From: a candidate division WWE3 bacterium
Lineage (GTDB): Bacteria; Patescibacteriota; WWE3; UBA101185; UBA10185
Direction: 5' to 3'
Length of the DNA stretch: 7,349 bases
NCBI GenBank assembly: GCA_020427865.1
Contig: JAGQNX010000026.1
Coordinates: forward strand, 1-7,349
The notes below the pieces were generated by a model, which did not search any database, was not told the DNA's origin, and worked only from the letters and a program-made list of their open reading frames with translations. The position numbers and the translations under genes are program-made. This document shows, in pieces, positions 1 through 5,852 of this stretch (positions are counted from its first letter, which is position 1; every line of letters begins with the position of its first letter).

Positions 1-420
1 AAGCGTGCACAAAATCAAGTAAACCAACAATTGTTACAACAACAATTAAAGTATTTAGAAAGTAATATTAGTAACCTTGAGCAAAAAGCAATGGAGGAAA
101 CTCAAAAAAAAGAAAAAGTAGACACCTATATAAAAAACATGCCAAAAGTGGATACACCAAATGTAATTTATGGGGTAATAATGTCTCCAACAGGTAAAGG
201 ACTATCTGATATAGTTATAGTAATAAAAAACACCAGAGATGAACCGGTTAGAGCACTTAAAACCAATAGTATTGGGCAGTTTGTAATAAGTTCGGCACTA
301 CCTGCAGGTAGTTATAAAATTGTTACAGATGCTGTACACAACTCCCCCTATAACTTTGATACAATAGAGGTAGACGTACTTGGACAAGTGTTAGAACCAA
401 TAGCTATAGTGGGTAAATAG
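1..420 (+). CDS. PrgI-family protein, C-terminal part (partial at 5' end)
   Basis: The reading frame is open from base 1, so the gene starts upstream of the window; 139 codons plus TAG are visible. The first ~45 residues are Gln/Glu/Lys-rich and look like a coiled coil. From about TPNVIYGVI onward there is a small beta-sandwich of carboxypeptidase-regulatory/transthyretin-like type, with the signature blocks PVRALKTNSIGQF and LPAGSYKI. In Patescibacteria this domain typically forms the C-terminus of PrgI-family proteins, whose N-terminus has two membrane helices and which sit beside VirB4 in type IV secretion-like loci. The PrgI domain itself is outside the window, so the family is inferred from the tail and from the TraC and VirB4 genes that follow. 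Its likely role is an inner-membrane subunit of the apparatus. It ends in three consecutive in-frame stops. Confidence 0.75.
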   Translation, partial: KRAQNQVNQQLLQQQLKYLESNISNLEQKAMEETQKKEKVDTYIKNMPKVDTPNVIYGVIMSPTGKGLSDIVIVIKNTRDEPVRALKTNSIGQFVISSALPAGSYKIVTDAVHNSPYNFDTIEVDVLGQVLEPIAIVGK

Positions 421-432
421 TGATAGCATCCT

Positions 433-438
433 AAAGGA
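433..438 (+). promoter_or_regulatory. Shine-Dalgarno for the TraC-like gene
   Basis: AAAGGA lies 12 bases before the ATG at 451, a slightly long spacing. The start is forced because an in-frame TAA lies at 439-441. GGAT (436-439) could pair with ATCC (428-431) across a four-base loop, which would partly hide the site, but the stem is only 4 bp and may have no effect. Confidence 0.5.
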
Positions 439-450
439 TAACTTAAATTT

Positions 451-1146
451 ATGGCATATATACAAGCTACAACACAAGACCATTTGGATATTGAAGAAAT
501 TAAAGATAATTTAGTCGTGTTAAAAAATGGGGGTGCATGTGCCGTATTGCAAACAACAGCTGTAAATTTTGACTTATTGTCTGAACTAGAACAAGACTCC
601 ATAATTGCAGCATTTTCTATGCTTTTAAATTCTATAGGATTTCCAGTACAGGTAGTTGTAAGATCCAAACGCTTAGATATATCTAATTATCTAGAGAAAG
701 TTTATAGGGTAGAGCAACAAATTAGAGATCCATTATTACGCGTACAAGCAGAAGCATACAGAAAGTTTGTACAGGAAACGATTAAGCAAAACGACGTATT
801 AGATAAAAAGTTTTATGTTGTAATACCTTCGGGAGGTACTATAGATATACTACCTGGGTCTAACCCATTTGATTGGCTAAACAGATTATTTGGCACCCAT
901 ACAAAAAGAACAAACGTAGATGTTACAAAAGTCTTAATACAGGCTAAAAGGGATCTTGGACCTAAAATAGATCATATAGTTAAAGAATTTGGCAGACTAG
1001 GTGTAAAATCACGACAACTAAGTACGCAAGAATTAGTAGAACTGTATTTTGACATTTACAACCCTACAGCCATACATGGGCAACGAATTCGTACTAACGT
1101 AGAAGATTATAAAACAGCAATAGTTAACCCAGCTATTATTGAATAA
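451..1146 (+). CDS. TraC-like protein of a type IV secretion/pilus module
   Basis: This 231-residue protein has no signal peptide or membrane span. It resembles the short TraC-like domain proteins found just before VirB4 in Patescibacteria, equivalent to the N-terminal non-ATPase part of longer VirB4/TraC proteins. Typical blocks are the opening IEEIKDNLVVLKNGG, a mid-protein helical region (YLEKVYRVEQQIRDPLLRVQAEAY), the strand FYVVIPSGG near residue 120, and a C-terminal ELVELYFDIYNP block. It has no Walker motif, so it is not itself an ATPase. It ends at TAA three bases before the VirB4 ATG and in the same frame, which suggests an ancestral single polypeptide or tight translational coupling. 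It probably binds the VirB4 ATPase at the inner membrane. The family call rests on pattern and context. Confidence 0.7.
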   Translation: MAYIQATTQDHLDIEEIKDNLVVLKNGGACAVLQTTAVNFDLLSELEQDSIIAAFSMLLNSIGFPVQVVVRSKRLDISNYLEKVYRVEQQIRDPLLRVQAEAYRKFVQETIKQNDVLDKKFYVVIPSGGTIDILPGSNPFDWLNRLFGTHTKRTNVDVTKVLIQAKRDLGPKIDHIVKEFGRLGVKSRQLSTQELVELYFDIYNPTAIHGQRIRTNVEDYKTAIVNPAIIE

Positions 1147-1149
1147 CCT

Positions 1150-3417
1150 ATGGATTTACTAGAGAAATTAAAAAACATAAATTTTTATAAAGCTCAAAAG
1201 AAAAAAGAAGCACAGGAGCTTAATGAAAGCTTAGCCGAGGAGCAACGCCAAGCTCAATTTAGTATAAGAGAAAGCTCTCCGGAAGTCTTAGCTCAAGGTA
1301 TGGTAAATATTAGAGATATTATAGCTCCATCTGCTATAGAAGTAGACTTTAGCTACATTCGTATGGGCAATAGATTTTATAGGACCTTATTTGTGTCAGG
1401 TTACCCAAGGTTTGTTGGAGCAAACTGGCTTTCCCCTGTTATTAATTTTGATCACACATTGGATATTTCTATGTTTTATTACCCTGTTAAATCTAAAGGT
1501 ATCTTGGATGATTTAAAAAGAAAGATTACAGAATTAGAGGCTACTTCTATGTCTAACAGAGAAAAAGGTAAGCTTGTAGACCCACAAGTAGACATAGCAC
1601 TAAGAGATGCAAAATCTTTACAAGAACAACTGGTTGCAGGTATAGAAAAGTTTTTCCAGTTTTCTTTTTACATTACTATTCCCGCAGATACGTTGGACGA
1701 ATTAGATAATATTACAAAAAAGTTGGAAGCTACTCTAGGGTCACTACTCCTAGTTTCTAAAACAGCGACACTACAAATGGAAGAAGCACTACAGTCAACA
1801 GTACCTGTAGCACAAGATAAGCTCTTAATTACAAGAAACATGGACACAACATCCATTGCGACAACGTTTCCATTTACATCTTCTGATTTAACAAGTGATG
1901 AGGGAATAATGTACGGGATCAATACACACAATGGATCATTGGTTATTTTTGATAGGTTTTCATTAGAAAACGCAAATACGGTAGTCTTTGCAAAGTCAGG
2001 TTCGGGTAAATCCTATTTTGTAAAACTAGAAGCATTACGTTTAATGGTGTTTGGAGCTGAAGTACTTATTATTGATCCTGAACATGAATATATGGATTTA
2101 TGTAACGCAGTTGGGGGCAACTTTATAGACTTTTCTCCTAATTCACCTCACAAAATAAACCCATTCGATTTGTCTGGAATCGCTACACCAGGTGAAAATG
2201 AACTAGGACAAAAGCTTTTGTCTCTGCATACCTTATTAAAACTTATGATGGGCGAACTTAACCCTACAGAAGAAGCAATATTAGACAGAGCATTAATGGA
2301 AACATACCGCATTAAAGGTATAACTAACGATCCAGATACGCAAACAGGAGTACTAGAACCACCCGTTATGGAAGATTTATACAAAGTTCTTAAAGGAGGT
2401 TCTGAACCAGAAGCTCGAGGAATGGCAGACAGACTAGAAAAATTTATAAGAGGCTCAATGACAGGAATTTTTGACCAACAGTCTACTATTAACTTAGACA
2501 GCAAAATGACAGTATTCTCAACCAGAAATATGGAAGACACACTTAGACCAATTGCGTTTTATATTATTTTAGACTTTGTGTGGACACGAATTAAACGCGA
2601 TCTTAAAAAAAGAGTACTAATAATAGAAGAGGCTTGGTATTTGTTAGAGAACGAAGATAGTGCACGATTTATATATGGAATCACAAAACGTGCACGTAAA
2701 TATTACCTAGGATTAACTACTATTACACAAGACGTAGAAGACTTTTTAAATTCAGAATATGGAAAAGTAATAATTACAAACTCCTCAATACAAATGTTAT
2801 TAAAACAACATCCTGCAGCGATTGAAAAAGTTGCAGAAACATTTTATTTATCTGAAGGGGAAAAGAGACTACTACTCGCAGCAAATGTAGGAGAAGGTTT
2901 ATTTTTTGCAGGGGCAAATCATGTCGCCATAAAAATAAAAGCCTCTCCAGAGGAACATATGCTTTTAACCACAAACCCAGAAGAGATATTAAAAATGAGA
3001 CAAGATAGAGACAAACAAAAAGGAAAAGGGCAACTACAACAAACCCAATACAGCGATGTACCAAACAGACCAACATATAAACCAATAGACCAACTAAATA
3101 TACCTATGAATAATATGCAAAGTAACACAAAACCTCTGAACCAAGGGGTAGTGCAACAAACGACTCCGCAAAACCCATACGCAAACATAGCACAACTAAA
3201 CAGCCAACCACAGAACCCAATAGGAAGTATGCAAATGCCCCAACCTCATATCCCAGATACAGCTATGGCAAGAGCAACAAGAGCGTTATATGATACGCCA
3301 CCTGCAGCACAAAAACAGGCTACCGCACCTTTTCCAACGCCAGAAAACATAGGCAACGAACACTCTATAAACAGTTTAAGTGGTGAAATAAATTTAAACA
3401 AAGGTCCTAACCGATGA
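1150..3417 (+). CDS. VirB4-like type IV secretion ATPase
   Basis: A 755-residue cytoplasmic ATPase that would energise a type IV secretion, conjugation or pilus-like machine. Residues ~1-40 are charged and helical; ~50-270 form the VirB4 N-terminal domain, with a coiled-coil-like insert around 115-165. The ATPase domain follows: Walker A AKSGSGKS (281-288, Lys287), Walker B VLIIEE (489-494) with the adjacent AWYLL, a basic KRARK patch (513-517), and the sensor TTITQD with Gln527. All core residues are present, so the enzyme should be active. The ATPase fold ends near residue 617; residues 618-755 are Gln/Asn/Pro-rich, low complexity and probably disordered. The start is forced (TAA-CCT-ATG) and no Shine-Dalgarno is visible, so translation likely couples to the TraC-like gene. 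Its stop overlaps the next start as ATGA. No relaxase or coupling protein is in the window, so the machine's substrate is unknown. Confidence 0.9.
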   Translation: MDLLEKLKNINFYKAQKKKEAQELNESLAEEQRQAQFSIRESSPEVLAQGMVNIRDIIAPSAIEVDFSYIRMGNRFYRTLFVSGYPRFVGANWLSPVINFDHTLDISMFYYPVKSKGILDDLKRKITELEATSMSNREKGKLVDPQVDIALRDAKSLQEQLVAGIEKFFQFSFYITIPADTLDELDNITKKLEATLGSLLLVSKTATLQMEEALQSTVPVAQDKLLITRNMDTTSIATTFPFTSSDLTSDEGIMYGINTHNGSLVIFDRFSLENANTVVFAKSGSGKSYFVKLEALRLMVFGAEVLIIDPEHEYMDLCNAVGGNFIDFSPNSPHKINPFDLSGIATPGENELGQKLLSLHTLLKLMMGELNPTEEAILDRALMETYRIKGITNDPDTQTGVLEPPVMEDLYKVLKGGSEPEARGMADRLEKFIRGSMTGIFDQQSTINLDSKMTVFSTRNMEDTLRPIAFYIILDFVWTRIKRDLKKRVLIIEEAWYLLENEDSARFIYGITKRARKYYLGLTTITQDVEDFLNSEYGKVIITNSSIQMLLKQHPAAIEKVAETFYLSEGEKRLLLAANVGEGLFFAGANHVAIKIKASPEEHMLLTTNPEEILKMRQDRDKQKGKGQLQQTQYSDVPNRPTYKPIDQLNIPMNNMQSNTKPLNQGVVQQTTPQNPYANIAQLNSQPQNPIGSMQMPQPHIPDTAMARATRALYDTPPAAQKQATAPFPTPENIGNEHSINSLSGEINLNKGPNR
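3400..3404 (+). promoter_or_regulatory. Shine-Dalgarno for the membrane protein gene
   Basis: AAAGG inside the last codons of the VirB4 gene lies 9 bases before the ATG at 3414. An in-frame TAA at 3408-3410 forces this start, so the 4-base overlap with VirB4 is real. Confidence 0.55.
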
Positions 3418-3968
3418 ATCCAATAAAACGCCAAGTTTTCTCATATTATAAAACACCTTTGTTATTAGCATTAACATTATTTGTAACACTTTTAGGTGTA
3501 ACGGTAGAAAGAGAACCTGTTAACATAGCAATACTTCTTATAGGAGCATTACTTGGAGTATTTTTACTAGATTTTGATTATTTAATATATACAATCTTTG
3601 AACCAACAGATGATTTTTCGGTGAATTTAACCAGTTATATTAATCATGGTGACTATGCGGGAGCACTGCACCACATAAATTTAAACAAATCACGCGTACT
3701 TGAAACAACTTTAAATAGTGGGTTATTTCAAATTGTATTAATAGCAACAGAAGCATTTATTTTAAATACGCCAAATAATCTTTTATTAAAGGTACTGGTG
3801 CTTTCTACATTAGTTAATTCAGCTTATAGACTTGCCGAAAACTATTTTTCTCAAGGGGGCTTACATAATTGGTTTTGGATGTTTAATATTAAACTGAATC
3901 AAAATGGCGTCATTGGTTATTTTGCATTAGTAGGATTTTCCATATTATATTTTATAGTTAATTTTTAA
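3414..3968 (+). CDS. Uncharacterised multi-pass membrane protein
   Basis: I do not recognise a named family. The 184-residue protein has hydrophobic segments at about 15-31, 36-52 (continuing toward 62), 103-118, 123-138 and 165-183, so four or five membrane helices are likely. A polar stretch (63-100) between the second and third contains FEPTDD, NHGDYAGALHHINL and conserved-looking His78, His86 and His87. A second polar loop is aromatic-rich (LHNWFWMFNIKL, 150-161). The N-terminus is basic (KRQ), favouring a cytoplasmic N-terminus. It overlaps VirB4 by ATGA and is followed after one base by the rpiB-type gene, so it is translated from the same message. The position suggests a membrane subunit of the secretion-like machine, but that is inference from neighbours only. 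Confidence 0.75.
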   Translation: MNPIKRQVFSYYKTPLLLALTLFVTLLGVTVEREPVNIAILLIGALLGVFLLDFDYLIYTIFEPTDDFSVNLTSYINHGDYAGALHHINLNKSRVLETTLNSGLFQIVLIATEAFILNTPNNLLLKVLVLSTLVNSAYRLAENYFSQGGLHNWFWMFNIKLNQNGVIGYFALVGFSILYFIVNF

Positions 3969-3969
3969 A

Positions 3970-5061
3970 ATGAAGATATACCTCGCTGCCGATCACGGAG
4001 GATATAACCTAAAAGAATCTGTACATAAATGGCTTGTAGAAAAAGGCTATGCTGTGCAAGATATGGGGGCACATGAATATAACCCTAACGATGACTACCC
4101 TGATTTTATAATCCCTGCAATGAAACTTGTACAACAAGATCCAAAGGCAAAAGGCATTGTAATATGTAGAAATGGAGTTGGAGTATCTATTGCTGCAAAT
4201 AAATTTGCAAATATAAGAGCAGCACTTACTTTTGAACCTAAACATGTTGTTACCGCAGTAACAGACGACAATGTTAATGTTATAGCATTACCCGCGGATT
4301 TTATAACAAAAGAAAAAGCATATGAAATCTTAGAAGCGTGGCTAAATACCAAATATTCACAAGAAGAAAGGCACAATAGGCGTTTACAAAAAGTAAGTAC
4401 AATAATGGAACCTACTACAAAACTTATTCCCACAATACTGGAGACCGATCTTACAAAAATTAGAGATCTATTACAATCATTAGAAACAGTTACGGACCTA
4501 ATTCAAATAGATATTGCAGATAATAAACTAGTACAGGGACTCACTTATTTAGATATAAATAAAATCTTAGAAATTCCAACATCAGCAGAACTTGAACTAG
4601 ATTTAATGGTAGAAAATCCATTGGAATATCTTCCAAAACAAGAATGCAATGTTAAAAAAATAGTGCTACATGTAGAATCCCATAATGTTAAAGAAGCAAT
4701 AAATAAAGCAAAGATTTTAGGTTTAGGAGTAGGTATTGCTATTAACACCACAACAAACATAACAGAGCTAGATCAATATCTAAGTGACGTATCGTATGTG
4801 CAGTTTATGACCGTAACTGCAGGAGGGCAAGGCAGACCTTTAGATGAAAACGTACTTAAAACAATTAAAGAATTTGCACAAAAAAATACAATTAAAATGC
4901 AGGCAGATGGTGGTATTAATAAAGACACTTTATCTAAAGTGTATGCATCTGGCATAAGGAATTTTGTTGTGGGATCTGCTATTGTTAAGAAGCAAAGTCC
5001 CCAACTAGCATTTGTAGAAATGCTAACACTAATAGAAAAAATAGAAAGTAACATTAAATGA
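3970..5061 (+). CDS. RpiB-RPE fusion: ribose-5-phosphate isomerase B / ribulose-phosphate 3-epimerase-like
   Basis: This 363-residue two-domain protein belongs to the non-oxidative pentose phosphate pathway. Residues 1-147 are RpiB (ribose-5-P to ribulose-5-P): ADHGGY with Asp8/His9, CRNGVGVSIAANK with catalytic-type Cys66, NVIALPADF, and the phosphate-binding ERHNRR (133-138). The position usually held by His (E. coli His99) is Asp99. Residues ~151-363 have the TIM-barrel layout of ribulose-phosphate 3-epimerase: PTILETDL, IQIDIAD, ELDLMVENP, FMTVTAGGQG, ADGGI (Asp313), VGSAI. Two metal-ligand histidines are replaced: HxD reads Gln179-Ile-Asp181, and the His of DVHLM is Asp211. The epimerase half may therefore be divergent or inactive. 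The join is in frame with no sign of a frameshift. The start follows the upstream stop by one base, without a Shine-Dalgarno, and matches the RpiB N-terminus. Confidence 0.88.
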   Translation: MKIYLAADHGGYNLKESVHKWLVEKGYAVQDMGAHEYNPNDDYPDFIIPAMKLVQQDPKAKGIVICRNGVGVSIAANKFANIRAALTFEPKHVVTAVTDDNVNVIALPADFITKEKAYEILEAWLNTKYSQEERHNRRLQKVSTIMEPTTKLIPTILETDLTKIRDLLQSLETVTDLIQIDIADNKLVQGLTYLDINKILEIPTSAELELDLMVENPLEYLPKQECNVKKIVLHVESHNVKEAINKAKILGLGVGIAINTTTNITELDQYLSDVSYVQFMTVTAGGQGRPLDENVLKTIKEFAQKNTIKMQADGGINKDTLSKVYASGIRNFVVGSAIVKKQSPQLAFVEMLTLIEKIESNIK

Positions 5062-5627
5062 AACATACTACAGATATAGCCTTTTTAGGAGGTGCCCGTT
5101 GGCAAGAAACAGATCAAACATATATTGATGCGTACAATGTAGCAAAAATACTAGCTCAAGAAGGTTTTAGAGTAATAAATGGAGGTGGGCCAGGAGTAAT
5201 GGAAGCTGCAACAAGGGGAGCACATGACGGAGGGCAAAAATTTGTAGTAGCAGTAACCTACGAAATAACAGAAGGCCATAAAAATTACGAAGGCAAAGAT
5301 ACACGTAACAACTATGATGAAGAAATAATAACCACTGATTACTTTGATCGCACCAAAGTAATGTTAGAAAATGCAGATATACATATCGTATTTAATGGAA
5401 GCACAGGCACTTTAAGCGAATTTGGAATGACTTGGGCAAGCTCTAGGATACACGAAGGTCATCACAAACCAATTATTTTATACGGAAATCACTGGGTGCC
5501 AATAATAAAAGCACTATACGAAAACATGTTAATTAGTAAAGAAGAACTGGCACTTTTAAAACATTGCAATACTCCAGAAGAAGTATTGGCATACGTAATA
5601 GAAATAGATAACAAAAGAAACATTTAG
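5058..5627 (+). CDS. LOG-family protein (lysine decarboxylase-like Rossmann fold)
   Basis: A 189-residue Rossmann-fold protein of the LOG/TIGR00725-like group. Relatives include cytokinin-activating nucleotide phosphoribohydrolases and other nucleotide-binding proteins. GGGPGVMEAATRGA (from Gly42) is the characteristic nucleotide-binding turn. Arg98 in YFDRTKVM and Glu121 correspond to the family's catalytic pair, but the PGGxGTxxE loop reads NGSTGTLSE (113-121) and the usual RK pair is RT-K. Substrate specificity is therefore uncertain. There is no signal peptide or membrane span, so it should be cytoplasmic. Its ATG overlaps the RpiB-RPE stop (ATGA), and an in-frame TAA at 5055-5057 forces this start. 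Sitting next to pentose-phosphate genes, a phosphoribosyl substrate is plausible. It is the last gene of the tightly packed unit. Confidence 0.82.
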   Translation: MKHTTDIAFLGGARWQETDQTYIDAYNVAKILAQEGFRVINGGGPGVMEAATRGAHDGGQKFVVAVTYEITEGHKNYEGKDTRNNYDEEIITTDYFDRTKVMLENADIHIVFNGSTGTLSEFGMTWASSRIHEGHHKPIILYGNHWVPIIKALYENMLISKEELALLKHCNTPEEVLAYVIEIDNKRNI

Positions 5628-5638
5628 TTAAAAAGAAG

Positions 5639-5645
5639 GGAGGTG
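5639..5645 (+). promoter_or_regulatory. Consensus-like Shine-Dalgarno GGAGGTG
   Basis: GGAGGTG is fully complementary to the canonical 16S rRNA 3' end and sits 9 bases before a double ATG at 5655/5658. It is by far the strongest ribosome-binding site in the window, yet no long gene follows it. That argues the short ORF behind it is translated, or that the site acts as a decoy or regulatory element. Confidence 0.55.
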
Positions 5646-5654
5646 TAACTAATT

Positions 5655-5711
5655 ATGATGAAAGCAGTAATGGGAGGTAAAGGTACTGGAGATGGTGGTA
5701 GGTCCTTATAA
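5655..5711 (+). CDS. Putative glycine-rich small ORF (18 aa)
   Basis: ATG-ATG followed by 16 codons and TAA encodes MMKAVMGGKGTGDGGRSL. The evidence for translation is the consensus Shine-Dalgarno at ideal spacing; everything else is weak because the ORF is so short. The peptide is Gly-rich (7 of 18) and basic, with no hydrophobic span. It could be a microprotein, a leader peptide affecting downstream expression, or an accident of the G-rich tract. It lies 27 bases after the LOG stop and could be read from the same transcript. No family is recognised. Confidence 0.35.
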   Translation: MMKAVMGGKGTGDGGRSL

Positions 5712-5754
5712 ACATAACTAGATACATAAAGGTGATTCTAAAAGGCTTATATTA

Positions 5755-5808
5755 TGGGTGTGTGCATATGTGTAACAGAAAGAGGGATTAATACACAAAT
5801 ACAACCCA
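5755..5808 (+). other. Possible stem-loop upstream of the transketolase promoter
   Basis: TGGGT (5755-5759) can pair with ACCCA (5804-5808), and inside it TGTGTA (5769-5774) pairs with TACACA (5792-5797), with unpaired bases between the two helices. No U-tract follows, so it does not look like a standard terminator. Pairing was found by eye and no folding energy was computed. Confidence 0.2.
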
Positions 5809-5815
5809 AAACAAA

Positions 5816-5844
5816 TTGAAAAATGTACTCAAAAAGCCTATAAT
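5816..5844 (+). promoter_or_regulatory. Sigma70-type promoter for transketolase N-subunit, predicting a leaderless mRNA
   Basis: The -35 box TTGAAA (5816-5821, five of six consensus) and the -10 box TATAAT (5839-5844, six of six) are separated by exactly 17 bp. Transcription would start about 6-8 bases after the -10, at roughly 5851-5853, which is where the ATG (5853) lies. No Shine-Dalgarno precedes that ATG. Confidence 0.7.
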
Positions 5845-5852
5845 GGCAACCG

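Larger units (their letters stand above)
5628..5852 (+). other. Intergenic region between the LOG and transketolase genes
   Basis: This is the largest gap in the window (225 bases). It holds an optimal Shine-Dalgarno with a glycine-rich 18-codon ORF, a G-rich tract (5672-5702), a possible stem-loop (5755-5808) and a strong promoter (5816-5844). I see no rho-independent terminator with a U-tract for the upstream operon and no recognisable riboswitch or tRNA. Confidence 0.7.

Noticed and set aside
31..33. TTG as the start of the first gene
   Set aside because: The frame is open back to base 1 with continuous coding-like sequence, so this is an internal leucine codon of a gene starting upstream.
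428..439. Hairpin ATCC-TAAA-GGAT covering the TraC-like Shine-Dalgarno
   Set aside because: A 4-bp stem is too weak to claim as a regulatory element from one sequence.
3414..5061. TGA recoding to glycine, as in some Patescibacteria
   Set aside because: VirB4 and RpiB-RPE genes end at TGA within ATGA overlaps at the expected lengths, and glycine is encoded by GGN throughout.
5754..5819. A 21-codon ORF beginning MGVCICVTERG with AAAAGG eight bases upstream
   Set aside because: It runs into the -35 box and has a weak ribosome site and no family resemblance; a chance ORF is as likely.
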